Below, in pieces: positions 25,657-35,265 of a stretch of 64,000 nt of DNA. This stretch comes from Agromyces sp. S2-1-8 (GTDB lineage: Bacteria > Actinomycetota > Actinomycetes > Actinomycetales > Microbacteriaceae). The position numbers and the translations under genes are program-made. Positions within the stretch are counted from its first letter, which is position 1. Every line of letters starts with the position of its first letter. The notes beneath the pieces were generated by a model, which saw only the letters and a list, made by a program, of their open reading frames with translations, had not been told where the DNA came from and did not search any database. The stretch lies in the NCBI RefSeq assembly GCF_021129215.1, contig NZ_JAJOLP010000001.1:806001-870000 (forward strand), written 5' to 3'.

Positions 25657-25708
25657 GCAGCCGCAGCCGCAGCCGCAGCCGCAGCCGCAGCCGCAGCCGC
25701 AGCCGCAG
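25657..25708. repeat. hexanucleotide tandem repeat (GCAGCC)
   Basis: About 8.7 uninterrupted copies of GCAGCC over 52 bp, ending 10 bp before the stop of the Cache protein gene. A simple sequence repeat prone to copy-number change. Confidence 0.85.
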
Positions 25709-25718
25709 TCACCGTGGC

Positions 25719-26504
25719 CTACGCCTCGAACACGAGCGCGAGCGACGTGTCGCCGCACGGCACCACGATCGCGCCGCCGGGCAGCTCGGCACTCTCGGCG
25801 GACGCCGCGCCCTCGCGTTCGCGGAGCGGCGCGAGCGCCTCGGCGAGGCCGTCGAGCCGCAGCAGGGCGCCGGTCGCGCGGCGCGGGTCGGTCGAGGTCA
25901 CGATGCGGCCCGAGGCGTTCACGAGCGTGCACGGATGCCCCGACTCGCGCAGCACGGGCAGGAGTTCGCGTTCGAGGCTCGCCACGTAGAGGTCGGTGCC
26001 CACGAGGCCGACCATGGTGCCGCCGACCGCGACCGGCACGGTGATCGTCACCGTGTAGTCGTCGGTGCACAGGTAGTCGACGTACGGGCCGGTGAGGTGC
26101 CGGGTGCCCGTGCGAGCCGGCACGCGCCACCACTCGAGGCCCGTGTAGTCGCGGAACTGCTCGGAGTCGGGGTCGCTCACCGCGTCGAGGCGCCGCAGGC
26201 CCGCCCCCGTGCCGAACGTGTTCGCACCGCTCAGCCACCATTCGAGGTGCCAGGGTGCATCGGCGAGGTAGCCGGGCGCGGCGACGAAGCCCGCGCCGGT
26301 GATGAGACTGCCCGCTCGTTCGAGCGGCTCGCCCACGAGCTCGGCGACGACGGGGTCGAAGGAGGCGGCGCTCGGTTCGGGCATCGCGGCGAGGCTCGCC
26401 TCGAGTCGCGTCCGCCAGTCGTCGATCATGGCGAAGACGGGGTCGATGGTCGAGGCGATGCGCTCCGCGATGCGGAGGGCTGCGACGTCGACGGTGACGG
26501 TCAT
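25719..26504 (-). CDS. stand-alone cytosolic Cache-domain protein
   Basis: 261 residues matching the PDC/Cache sensor fold usually found outside the membrane in receptors: the core FRDYTGLEWWRVPARTGTRHLTGPYVDYLCTDDY-like region (about 117-150), then TVTITVPV...GLVGTDLYV and a final TLVNASGRIVTSTDP. Here there is no signal peptide or membrane helix, so it should stay in the cytosol. AGAAAGGACC precedes the ATG. Downstream of the GntR gene on the same strand and divergent from the polyamine transporter; probably a ligand sensor or accessory for that locus (inference). Confidence 0.7.
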   Translation of the reverse strand: MTVTVDVAALRIAERIASTIDPVFAMIDDWRTRLEASLAAMPEPSAASFDPVVAELVGEPLERAGSLITGAGFVAAPGYLADAPWHLEWWLSGANTFGTGAGLRRLDAVSDPDSEQFRDYTGLEWWRVPARTGTRHLTGPYVDYLCTDDYTVTITVPVAVGGTMVGLVGTDLYVASLERELLPVLRESGHPCTLVNASGRIVTSTDPRRATGALLRLDGLAEALAPLREREGAASAESAELPGGAIVVPCGDTSLALVFEA

Positions 26505-26535
26505 GGCCTCGGTCCTTTCTGTGGGTGAGGGGCGG

Positions 26536-26569
26536 GGTCTCGATACGCGCTTCGCGCTACTCGGCCACC
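26536..26569. repeat. interspersed repeat copy overlapping the 3' end of the GntR gene
   Basis: GGTCTCGATACGCGC followed by its partial inverse GCGCTACTCGGCCACC. It supplies the last codons and the TAG stop of the GntR gene, so the repeat has been accommodated at the end of that frame. Confidence 0.7.
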
Positions 26570-27324
26570 GCGAGGGGGGATGCCTCGAGCCGGGCCTTCT
26601 CGTCGATGAGCCATTCGACGGCCGTGGCGATGTGGTCGGTCGTCGCCCGGCGGGCGCCGGTGGCGTCGACGGCGCGGATCGCCTCGATCACCTCGAGGCG
26701 CGCCTGCCTGCTGCGGTCACGATACGCCTGTTCGCGCATGCACAGCCAGAGCAGCGGTCCCGCCTCGGCCTGCAGTCGCAGCTCCTCGTGCACGAGGCGG
26801 GGCGACTGGCTGACCGCCGCGATCTCGAGCTGGAAGCGGCCGATCGCGCGGCGTGCCCCGCCCGCGCTCGTGAGGTCGGCGCGCGCATCGATGTCGGCGA
26901 GGCTCGTCAGGTCGTCGTCGCTCGCGCGGTCGGCGGCGACCTCGGCCGCCATGCCGGCGATCGCGGCGTAGTGCAGCGAGAGATCGCGCAGTTCGATGCG
27001 GCTGAGCGCGCGCACCCGGGCGTCGAGCATGCGCGCGGCGGCGTCGCGGTCGTGCGTGACGAAACTGCCGCCGTCGCGGCCGCGGCGGGTGAGCACGAGC
27101 CCCTTGTCGCGGAGGGCGACGAGTGCTTCGCGGGCGGTGACGACGGCGACGCCGAGGCGCTTCGCGAGCTCCGACTCGCTCGGCAGGCGTTCTCCGTCGC
27201 GCAGGACGCCCGCGACGATCGCGTCGGTGAGGCGCTGCTCGACGAGCTCGGCGCGACCGGCGCCGTCGAGCGGCGAGAAGACGACCGCGTGCGTGGCATC
27301 GGCGCGGCCGGTGGCCTGAGGCAT
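26557..27324 (-). CDS. GntR/FadR-type transcriptional regulator
   Basis: 255 residues. The winged helix at about 25-90 includes the typical ERLPSESELAKRLGVAVVTAREALVAL-like region, and an all-helical FCD-like ligand domain follows. ATG 27324 has GGGAGGG upstream; a longer in-frame start at 27387 is less likely. Divergent from potABCD, with matching palindromes in between. It probably represses both. The final VAE-stop derives from an interspersed repeat. Confidence 0.83.
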   Translation of the reverse strand: MPQATGRADATHAVVFSPLDGAGRAELVEQRLTDAIVAGVLRDGERLPSESELAKRLGVAVVTAREALVALRDKGLVLTRRGRDGGSFVTHDRDAAARMLDARVRALSRIELRDLSLHYAAIAGMAAEVAADRASDDDLTSLADIDARADLTSAGGARRAIGRFQLEIAAVSQSPRLVHEELRLQAEAGPLLWLCMREQAYRDRSRQARLEVIEAIRAVDATGARRATTDHIATAVEWLIDEKARLEASPLAVAE

Positions 27325-27388
27325 CCGGCCCTCCCGTTCGCCCTCGTGCAGATCTGTGACACGACCGTAACACGAGGGGCTGGACATT

Positions 27389-27440
27389 TACATCTGGAGT
27401 CATATGATTTGAAACCGACGAACATCTGGTTCCAGATGTT
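27389..27440. promoter_or_regulatory. GntR operator palindromes
   Basis: AACATCTGG-TT-CCAGATGTT (27421-27440) is a perfect 9-bp-arm dyad. A second, degenerate site with half ACATCTGG begins at 27390 and continues AGTCATATGA. They lie between the divergent GntR and potA genes in an AT-rich patch. Confidence 0.65.
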
Positions 27441-27478
27441 TGGCAGCGACACGTCAGGAATGCATCGAAGGAGATGTC

Positions 27479-28573
<1,095 letters not shown>

Positions 28574-28582
28574 GCCATCCGT

Positions 28583-28618
28583 GGTCTCGATCGGCGCTTC
28601 GTGCTCCTCGACCGACGG
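28583..28618. repeat. degenerate interspersed repeat copy between potA and potD
   Basis: GGTCTCGATCGGCGCTTCG...CTCCTCGACCGACGG, a single diverged unit of the family seen at 26536 and elsewhere, in the 93-bp gap between potA and potD. Confidence 0.5.
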
Positions 28619-28666
28619 AATGCACGGCAACTGACACACAACCACCAAGAGAAACAGGAGAGAACC

Positions 28667-29854
28667 ATGATGCGGATGCGGAATGCGCGACGAGGCGCAA
28701 CCGTCGGGCTCGCGCTCGCCTCGGTCGCGCTGCTGACCGCCTGCGGCACGTCGGGCGGCGGCGGTGGCGGCGGTGGTGACAACGAGGCCGCGACCGAGCT
28801 CGGCGAGACCGAGGGCCAGATCTCGATCCTCGCGTGGCCGGGCTACGTCGAGGACGGGTCGAACGACCCGGCCGTCGACTGGGTCACGCCGTTCGAGGAG
28901 CAGACCGGCTGCGAGGTCACCACGAAGACCTTCGGCACCTCCGACGAGGCGCTCAACCTCATGAAGACCGGCGAGTACGATGTCGTCTCGGCGTCGGGCG
29001 ACGCCTCGCTGCGGCTCGTCGCCGGCGGCGACGTGGCTCCGGTCAACACCGACCTGCTCGAGAACTACGACGGCATCTACGACTTCCTGAAGGACCAGGC
29101 GTGGAACACCGTCGACGGTGTCAACTACGGCGTGCCGCACGGGTACGGCGCGAACCTGCTGATGTACAACACCGACGTGATCACCGAGGAGCCCACCTCG
29201 TGGGACGTCGTGTTCGACAAGTCGGGCGACTACGCCGGCAAGGTCACGGCCTACGACTCGCCGATCTACATCGCCGACGCCGCCCTGTACCTCATGGCGC
29301 ACGAGCCCGACCTCGGCATCGAGAACCCCTACGCCCTCGACGAGGAGCAGCTCGCGGCCGCCGTCGACCTGCTCAAGCAGCAGCGCGAGAACATCGGCGA
29401 GTACTGGAGCGACTACCTGAAGGAGGTGCAGTCGTTCCAGACCGGCGACACCGTCGTCGGCACGAGCTGGCAGGTCATCCAGAACGTGCTCGAGGGCGAG
29501 GGCGGCAAGACCGCGGTCACGCTGCCCGCAGAAGAGGGTGCGACCGGCTGGTCCGACACGTGGATGATCTCGTCGGAGGCGAAGAACCCGAACTGCGCGT
29601 ACGCGTGGCTCGACTACATCTCCAGCCCCGAGGCGAACGCCGCGGCCACGTCGTACTTCGGCGAGGCGCCCTCGAGCGACGCCGCGTGCGAGTTCCGCGA
29701 GGACTGCGAGGCGTACCACGCCGGTGACGCCGACTACGCGTCGCAGATCTGGTACTGGACCACCCCGATCGAGGACTGCGTCGACGGCCGCACCGATGTG
29801 AAGTGCACCGACTACGCCGCCTGGACCTCGGCCTGGCAGGAGATCAAGGGCTGA
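28667..29854 (+). CDS. potD: polyamine-type ABC transporter substrate-binding lipoprotein
   Basis: 395 residues. Lipobox LLTAC (Cys26) and a Gly-rich linker precede a PotD/PotF-like domain: ILAWPGYVEDG, GTSDEALNLM, VPHGYGANLLMYN, and TWMISSEAKN. Four late cysteines (EFREDCEAY, IEDCVDG, VKCTD) could form disulfides. Ligand class (spermidine, putrescine or a related amine) is inferred from family. Its stop overlaps the next ATG. Confidence 0.87.
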   Translation: MMRMRNARRGATVGLALASVALLTACGTSGGGGGGGGDNEAATELGETEGQISILAWPGYVEDGSNDPAVDWVTPFEEQTGCEVTTKTFGTSDEALNLMKTGEYDVVSASGDASLRLVAGGDVAPVNTDLLENYDGIYDFLKDQAWNTVDGVNYGVPHGYGANLLMYNTDVITEEPTSWDVVFDKSGDYAGKVTAYDSPIYIADAALYLMAHEPDLGIENPYALDEEQLAAAVDLLKQQRENIGEYWSDYLKEVQSFQTGDTVVGTSWQVIQNVLEGEGGKTAVTLPAEEGATGWSDTWMISSEAKNPNCAYAWLDYISSPEANAAATSYFGEAPSSDAACEFREDCEAYHAGDADYASQIWYWTTPIEDCVDGRTDVKCTDYAAWTSAWQEIKG

Positions 29855-30756
29855 TGACGGCCACCCGTGCGGTGCCCGCCCCGCGTCGCAGTGCGGCGCG
29901 GGCGGGCTCCGCCTTCCTCAGCGCGCACCCCCGGGCGCGGCTCGCGCTGCTGCTCAGCGCCCCGCTGTTCTGGCTCGGCGTCGTCTACATCGTCGCGCTC
30001 GTGCTGCTGCTCGTCACGGCGTTCTGGTCGGTCGACAGCTTCACGGGCGAGATCACCACCGAGTTCACGCTCGACAACATCGTCGAGGTCGTGACCGGCT
30101 CGCTGTATCAGACCGTGACGCTGCGCACGATCGGCGTCGCGCTCGCGGTGACGGTGATCGACGTCGCCCTCGCACTGCCGATCGCGTTCTTCATGGCGAA
30201 GGTCGCGACCCCGCGCATGCAGCGGGTGCTGCTCATCATGGTGCTCACCCCGCTCTGGGCGTCGTACCTCGTGAAGGCGTACGCCTGGCGGTCGGTGCTC
30301 TCGCAGGACGGCATCCTCGAGTGGCTCGTCTCGCCGTTCGGCGGTCACACGCCGGGCTACGGCCTGCCCGCGACGATCATCACGCTGAGCTACCTGTGGC
30401 TGCCGTACGTGATCCTGCCCATCTACGCGGGGCTCGAGCGCGTGCCCGACTCGCTGCTCGAAGCCTCGGGCGACCTCGGAGGCAGGACCTGGCCGACGCT
30501 GCGGCTCGTCGTGCTGCCGCTCGCGCTGCCGGCCATCATCGCCGGCACGATCTTCAGCTTCTCGCTGTCGCTCGGCGACTACATCACGGTCAACATCGTC
30601 GGCGGCACCAGCCAGATGCTCGGAAACCTCGTGTACACGAACGTCGGCGCCGCCAACAACCTGCCGCTCGCCGCCGCGATCGCGCTCATCCCGATCGTGA
30701 TCATCTTCGGCTACCTCTTCCTCGTGCGCCGCACCGGCGCGCTCGACAACCTCTAG
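29854..30756 (+). CDS. potB: polyamine-type ABC transporter permease, PotB-like
   Basis: 300 residues, six membrane helices, and EAA loop LEASGDLGGRTWPTLRLVVLP. Starts on the TGATG overlap with potD. Typical first permease of the PotABCD set. Confidence 0.87.
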   Translation: MTATRAVPAPRRSAARAGSAFLSAHPRARLALLLSAPLFWLGVVYIVALVLLLVTAFWSVDSFTGEITTEFTLDNIVEVVTGSLYQTVTLRTIGVALAVTVIDVALALPIAFFMAKVATPRMQRVLLIMVLTPLWASYLVKAYAWRSVLSQDGILEWLVSPFGGHTPGYGLPATIITLSYLWLPYVILPIYAGLERVPDSLLEASGDLGGRTWPTLRLVVLPLALPAIIAGTIFSFSLSLGDYITVNIVGGTSQMLGNLVYTNVGAANNLPLAAAIALIPIVIIFGYLFLVRRTGALDNL

Positions 30757-30765
30757 GGGCTCAGG

Positions 30766-31566
30766 ATGCGTCTGTCTCGCCTGTCTCGGACGGTGCTCGG
30801 CGTCGTCACCGCGCTGATCCTCGTGGTCGTCTACGTGCCGCTCTTCGTCGTGCTCGTGAACTCGTTCTCGACCTCGACGTCGCTGAACTGGCCGCCTCCC
30901 GGCTTCACGCTCGAGTGGTGGGGCAAGGCGTTCCAGAGCGAGGGCGCGCTCGAGGCGGTCGGCACGAGCGTCGGCATCGCGCTCGTCGCGACGGCGGTCT
31001 CGCTGGTGCTCGGCACCCTGATCTCGCTCGCGCTGCAGCGCTTCGAGTTCTTCGGGCGCGAGGCGATCAGCCTGCTCGTGATCCTGCCGATCGCGCTGCC
31101 CGGCATCATCACCGGTATCGCGCTGAACAACTTCTTCCGCACGATCATGGGCGTTCCGCTCTCGATCTGGACGGTCGTGATCGCCCATGCCACGTTCTGC
31201 ATCGTGACGGTGTTCAACAACGTGATCGCGCGGCTGCGCCGGCTCGGCACGAGCTTCGAGGAGGCCTCGGCAGACCTCGGCGCCGGCATCTGGACGACGT
31301 TCCGGCTCGTGACCTTCCCGCAGCTGCGCTCGGCGCTGCTCGCCGGCGGCCTGCTCGCCTTCGCGCTGAGCTTCGACGAGATCATCGTGACGACGTTCAC
31401 GGCGGGGTCCGGCGTGACGACGCTGCCGATCTTCATCCTCAACAACATGTTCCGGCCGGCTCAGGCGCCGATCGTCTCGGTCATCGCCGTGGTGCTCGTC
31501 GTCGTGTCGATCATCCCGATCTACATCGCCCAGCGCCTCTCCGGCGCGGAGGAACGCCGGCGCTGA
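30766..31566 (+). CDS. potC: polyamine-type ABC transporter permease, PotC-like
   Basis: 266 residues, six membrane helices, EAA loop FEEASADLGAGIWTTFRLVTFP, and the family feature ALSFDEIIVTTFTAG. Nine base pairs after potB. Last gene of the transporter operon, followed by a large inverted repeat. Confidence 0.87.
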   Translation: MRLSRLSRTVLGVVTALILVVVYVPLFVVLVNSFSTSTSLNWPPPGFTLEWWGKAFQSEGALEAVGTSVGIALVATAVSLVLGTLISLALQRFEFFGREAISLLVILPIALPGIITGIALNNFFRTIMGVPLSIWTVVIAHATFCIVTVFNNVIARLRRLGTSFEEASADLGAGIWTTFRLVTFPQLRSALLAGGLLAFALSFDEIIVTTFTAGSGVTTLPIFILNNMFRPAQAPIVSVIAVVLVVVSIIPIYIAQRLSGAEERRR

Positions 31567-31589
31567 GGCATCCCCGTTCGTCTTCACCG

Positions 31590-31661
31590 GTTCAGGAGAT
31601 GGGACGCTGCTCAGGACCCACCAGGGGGAACGCGTCCTGAGCAGCGCTCCATCTCCTGAAC
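31590..31661. repeat. long imperfect inverted repeat (28-bp arms)
   Basis: Arms GTTCAGGAGATGG...TCAGGAC (31590-31617) and GTCCTGAGCAGC...TCTCCTGAAC (31634-31661) match at 26 of 28 positions around a 16-bp spacer. It lies 24 bp after potC. Either a strong hairpin terminator or a small palindromic element; part of the arm (GTTCAGGA) recurs in the hairpin at 40691. Confidence 0.75.
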
Positions 31662-31791
31662 GGGGGTGGATGCCTCGGCCGGGCCCAATGCGCTCCACCG
31701 GCTCCGCCGCGGTGATGGCGGCGGCGCCGCGGGCATGTCAGCATGAGCCAGCCGGAGCGACCGGCGACTCGTGACCCGAGAGGGGCGATCG

Positions 31792-32364
31792 ATGACGATC
31801 ATCCGCACCGTGCCCGAAGCCGACGCGACCGGCGCCGTCGCCGCGATCTACGCCGACGACGTCGACGAGCTCGGCTACGTCGCGCCGCACACTGCGGCGA
31901 TGGCGATGAACCCCGAGGCGCTGCACGCCTTCGAGCAGTTGATCCGCTCGGTCGTGCCGACGCTCGGCCTTCGACGGTACGAGCTCGTCACGCTCGCGGC
32001 GGCGCGCGGCACCGGGTCGGCACACTGCCGGCTCGCGCACGGCGCGAAGGTGCTCTCGAAGGGACTCTTCGGCGAGGCGCAGCTCGAGCGGATCGCCCGC
32101 GACTATCGCGACGCGGGGCTCGCCGACGACGAGGTCGCGATGATGGCGTACGCCGAGCAGGTCGGCCGCGACGCGTCGGCGATGACCGAGGCCGATGCGC
32201 TCGCGCTGCGCGAGGCCGGCTTCGGCGATCGCGAGATCGTCGACATCACGATCGCCGCGTCGGCGCGGGTGTACTTCGGAAGCGCGCTGCAGGCGCTCGC
32301 CGTCGACGTCGACGCGCCGCCGATGCTCGGCCCGGCCGTGCGGGCCGCGCTCGATCCGCGCTGA
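31792..32364 (+). CDS. carboxymuconolactone decarboxylase/AhpD-like family protein
   Basis: 190 residues. The AhpD-type active site is altered: GSAHCRLAHG has Ser76, Cys79 and His83, so the usual first cysteine of CxxC is serine. This matches the 'peroxidase-related' branch of the family. A single-cysteine reductase or decarboxylase role is possible. ATG 31792 has AGAGGGG upstream. Monocistronic by position. Confidence 0.75.
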   Translation: MTIIRTVPEADATGAVAAIYADDVDELGYVAPHTAAMAMNPEALHAFEQLIRSVVPTLGLRRYELVTLAAARGTGSAHCRLAHGAKVLSKGLFGEAQLERIARDYRDAGLADDEVAMMAYAEQVGRDASAMTEADALALREAGFGDREIVDITIAASARVYFGSALQALAVDVDAPPMLGPAVRAALDPR

Positions 32365-32389
32365 GGAGGGGCGACGCCCCGCCCGACGG

Positions 32390-34306
32390 TCAGAAGCTCG
32401 TGACCAGCTCGCCGAGCACGTCGGCGACCTTCGTCGGGTCGGTGGCGTCGTAGAACTGCGCGCCCGTGGCGGTCGAGATCTCGCGCAGGCTCGCCGTGTC
32501 GGCGTTCGCGCCGTAGGCGAGGGTGAAGACCAGCACGGGCGTGTCGTCGTGCATGCGCTCGAGGTCGGCGAGCATCTGCTTCTTCGTCGTCGTGCCGGGA
32601 CCGAGCGTCTCGTTCTTGCCGTCGCTGAGCAGCACGATCGCGTTGATGCGCTCGGGGTCCCACGCCTCGGCGCGTTCCTTCGCGAAGCTGTCGACCGCGG
32701 CGTAGAGCGGCGTGAACTCGATGGGCTTGAGCCCGCCGAGCGCCTCGAGGAACTTCGTCCGCTCGGTGCGAGCGTCGGCGACGGGGCTCACGAGGCCGGG
32801 CGTGATCGGGCCGTCGTCGACGGCGCTGAACGCGGCGAGGCCGATGTTGTCGCCCTTGGTGAAGTGGCCGAGGGCCTTCTCGATGGCGGCCTTCGCGGCG
32901 GCGAGCTTGGTGTCGCCGGTCGCGATCTTCTCCTCCATCGAGCCCGACACGTCGACCAGGAACAGGACCTCGGCGCGCTTGCGCACGTCGGGGAAGGTGC
33001 TGTCGATCGCGGCGAGCATCTCCCGGCCGGGGAACGCGAGCGCGCCCGACGGCCGCTCGGGGAGAAGCCCGACCTCGCTGACGACGGGGTCGAGCTCCCC
33101 GTTGAGGTCGTGGTAGCCCGAGGCGCGCACGATCTGTTGCCCCTGCTTCGTGCCCGCGAACCGGAGCAGGTCGGCGGCCGCCTCCTTCTCGGATGCGTCG
33201 ACCCAGGGCCCGGCCAGCACGGTGAAGGGGTTGTCGGCGACGTAGTAGCCGTCGCTCGGGTAGATCGGCACCAGCCGCTCGCCGGGCGGCGTCGACTCGG
33301 TGCGACTCACGCCGTCGGGGCTCGTGATGCCGCGGTTGTAGTCCCAGACGGTCTTCTCATCGACGATGACACCCGAGAGGAAGTCGGCGATCGAGCCCTC
33401 CTTCTCGGAGAGCCGCGCCTGCGCGAGGAAGCGCTCGGGCGTGGCCATGTAGTGGCTCGTCGCGAGTTCGTCCTGCCGGACGGCGTCCATGACCTCGGGG
33501 TCGCGGATCTGGCTCGTCGTGAGCTCGGCGACCGAGCCCGCCTCGCTGCCGAACTCCGCGAGCATCGCCGCCTGGCCCGAGCTCGCCATCAGCGGGCTCG
33601 TCTTGCCGAGCTTGAAGGTGCCCCACTCGGGGTGGCTGAGCCAGCTCCACGTGGCGTCGTCACGGGCGGCGTTGAAGACGTCGTTCCACGTCGGGCGCGT
33701 CTCGCTCCAGCCGATCGCATCGGCGAGCGGCTGCGGCATCGCGAGCACGATCGCGGAGGAGCCGATGCTCGTGCCCTCGGTCGGCACGTTCGCCGCGCCG
33801 CCCGAGTCCTGGGCGACGGCGAGCCAGGAGCTCGCGTCGGGCACCCAGACGGTCGGCTTGTCGTCGGCGGCGGTGCCGGGGAAGCCGCCGGCCGCAGCGG
33901 TCGCCGCGGTGCTCGAGGTCTGCTTCGTCACGGTCGCGTCGACGCAGCGCCCGTCGACGCTGCGCGGCTGCGCGTTGTAGCCGTCGACGAGGCGGGCGAC
34001 GAGCTCGGCGTTCTCGTTCGACGAGAGCACCGTGAGCGCGATGCACGGCTTCTTGCCGTCGACGGCGGAGGGCTGGTCGGCCGGGAAGACGCCGGGCTCG
34101 GCGGTCGTCGACGCGAACGGCGTCGGACCGGACGGGTCGGCGCCCTGGGCCGTGAGCACGACGGCGGTCGCGACACCGCCGCCGAGCAGGACCAGCACGA
34201 GGCTCGCGCCGGCGATCACCCACATGCGGCGCTGCCGTTGCCGCTGCAGGCGATGGCGATGCCGCACCTCGGAGCGGTCGCGGCGAGTCGGGTCGTCGCT
34301 GCTCAT
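32390..34306 (-). CDS. membrane-anchored binding-protein/von Willebrand factor A fusion
   Basis: 638 residues. A basic His/Arg/Gln-rich start is followed by one membrane helix (about 28-52), then an extracellular substrate-binding-protein-like domain (about 85-420; WVPDASSWLAVAQ and the VADNPFTVLAGPW region). A C-terminal VWA domain (about 435-638) carries a complete MIDAS entry DVSGS and later LLSDGKN. Such proteins are surface-displayed in actinobacteria; the ligand is unknown. The C-end is followed by the convergent AhpD-like gene. Confidence 0.8.
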   Translation of the reverse strand: MSSDDPTRRDRSEVRHRHRLQRQRQRRMWVIAGASLVLVLLGGGVATAVVLTAQGADPSGPTPFASTTAEPGVFPADQPSAVDGKKPCIALTVLSSNENAELVARLVDGYNAQPRSVDGRCVDATVTKQTSSTAATAAAGGFPGTAADDKPTVWVPDASSWLAVAQDSGGAANVPTEGTSIGSSAIVLAMPQPLADAIGWSETRPTWNDVFNAARDDATWSWLSHPEWGTFKLGKTSPLMASSGQAAMLAEFGSEAGSVAELTTSQIRDPEVMDAVRQDELATSHYMATPERFLAQARLSEKEGSIADFLSGVIVDEKTVWDYNRGITSPDGVSRTESTPPGERLVPIYPSDGYYVADNPFTVLAGPWVDASEKEAAADLLRFAGTKQGQQIVRASGYHDLNGELDPVVSEVGLLPERPSGALAFPGREMLAAIDSTFPDVRKRAEVLFLVDVSGSMEEKIATGDTKLAAAKAAIEKALGHFTKGDNIGLAAFSAVDDGPITPGLVSPVADARTERTKFLEALGGLKPIEFTPLYAAVDSFAKERAEAWDPERINAIVLLSDGKNETLGPGTTTKKQMLADLERMHDDTPVLVFTLAYGANADTASLREISTATGAQFYDATDPTKVADVLGELVTSF

Positions 34307-34520
34307 CGGCGGCGACCTCGCGCGCTTCGTCGCGGTGCGAGCGTGCTTCGGCTGGTTCGCGCGGCACGGTGGAGGGCCGGCTCCGGCGCGCAGGTGACGG
34401 CTTCGTCGGGCATCGTTGCGTCCTGGGGGTGGGTAGGGGGTCAGGCGATCCTATCCTGCGGCGGCCGCGCGGCCAACGGCGCGCCCCCGACCTCCACGGC
34501 TCGGACGCCGTACCGCTCGT

Positions 34521-35192
34521 TCACCGGCCGGGGTGCTGGTGGACGCGCGTGCGATCCCGATGCCCGTGGTGTTCGTTCCCGTGGTGAGCATGGTGGTGGC
34601 CGTGCTCGTGTCCGTGGTGCGCGCGCCCCTCGTGCCCGTGCGCGTGCCCTTCGTGCCCGTGCCCGTGGTGCGCGTGCCCGTGGTGCCTCCGGTCACGGTC
34701 ATCGTGCGCGGCGCGCCCGTGCGAGTGGCCGCGGCGGGCGTCGCCGTGATGACGACGGCGAGGCATCCGCTCGCCCTCCTGCCAGCCGAGCTCGCGGGCG
34801 ACCGCCTCGAGCGTCGCGAGGGTGGTGCGGTAGTCGTCGGGCGCGACGGCGCCGGCGACGCGCGAGCGCAGTTCGGCGACGCGCTCGCGGAGCGCGGCGT
34901 ACGAGACCTCGCCCTCCTCGGTGAGTCGCGGCGCGCCCGGCTCGTCGGTGACCCAGCCGCGGGCGACGAGCGGTGCGAGCCGTTCGGGGTGGGCGGTGAT
35001 CTTGCGACGCAGCCGTGCATCGTCGACGGTGCCGGCGATGAGGTTGAGCCGTCGCCAGTCGCGGCGCGTGATGCCCTCGTCGGCGAAGAGGTCTCGCATC
35101 GCGTCGTCGAGCTTGCGGTCGACGACGCGCAGCCAGTACCCGATCGGCCGCTCGGCGGGGATGGGGGTCTCGGTGTTCTCCGGGATGTTCAA
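34521..35192 (-). CDS. MarR-like winged-helix regulator with histidine-rich C-terminal tail
   Basis: 223 residues. Residues 15-135 are a MarR-type winged helix (ITRRDWRRLNLIAG; TEEGEVSYAALRERVAELR). Residues about 148-220 are a His/Gly tail with more than 25 histidines (HHGHAHHGHGHEGHAHGHEG and similar). TTG start at 35192 is preferred because GGAAGG lies just upstream; the longer frame has no site. The tail suggests Ni, Zn or Cu binding, storage or sensing. Divergent from another His-rich MarR gene. Confidence 0.7.
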   Translation of the reverse strand: MNIPENTETPIPAERPIGYWLRVVDRKLDDAMRDLFADEGITRRDWRRLNLIAGTVDDARLRRKITAHPERLAPLVARGWVTDEPGAPRLTEEGEVSYAALRERVAELRSRVAGAVAPDDYRTTLATLEAVARELGWQEGERMPRRRHHGDARRGHSHGRAAHDDRDRRHHGHAHHGHGHEGHAHGHEGRAHHGHEHGHHHAHHGNEHHGHRDRTRVHQHPGR

Positions 35193-35230
35193 GGGTGGTT
35201 CCTTCCATGACGCAGGTGCGTCGTCGATTG

Positions 35231-35246
35231 CATGTCGCATGACATG
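35231..35246. promoter_or_regulatory. dyad operator in divergent MarR promoter
   Basis: CATGTC-GCAT-GACATG is a perfect dyad, within an AT-rich stretch that also holds TATATGTACAAT (a likely -10, TACAAT, at 35253-35258). A wider ATGTAT...ATACAT pair spans 35244-35267. It sits between the two His-rich MarR-like genes and is the likely site for one or both. Confidence 0.5.
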
Positions 35247-35265
35247 TATATGTACAATGACATAC

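Noticed and set aside
25657..25708. Regular short repeats considered as a CRISPR array
   Set aside because: The unit is only six bases with no spacers, and no cas genes are in the window; it is a simple hexanucleotide repeat.
34303..34413. 36-codon minus-strand ORF ending in an ATGA overlap with the VWA gene, with AGGA upstream
   Set aside because: Position is attractive, but the product is very Arg-rich with many CGA codons, unlike neighbouring genes, and has no recognisable feature. It could be a leader; not enough to call.
34530..34740. Repetitive CCCGTG/CGTGCCCGTG words considered as a DNA repeat element
   Set aside because: They are explained by the His/Gly codons of the MarR-like protein tail on the minus strand.
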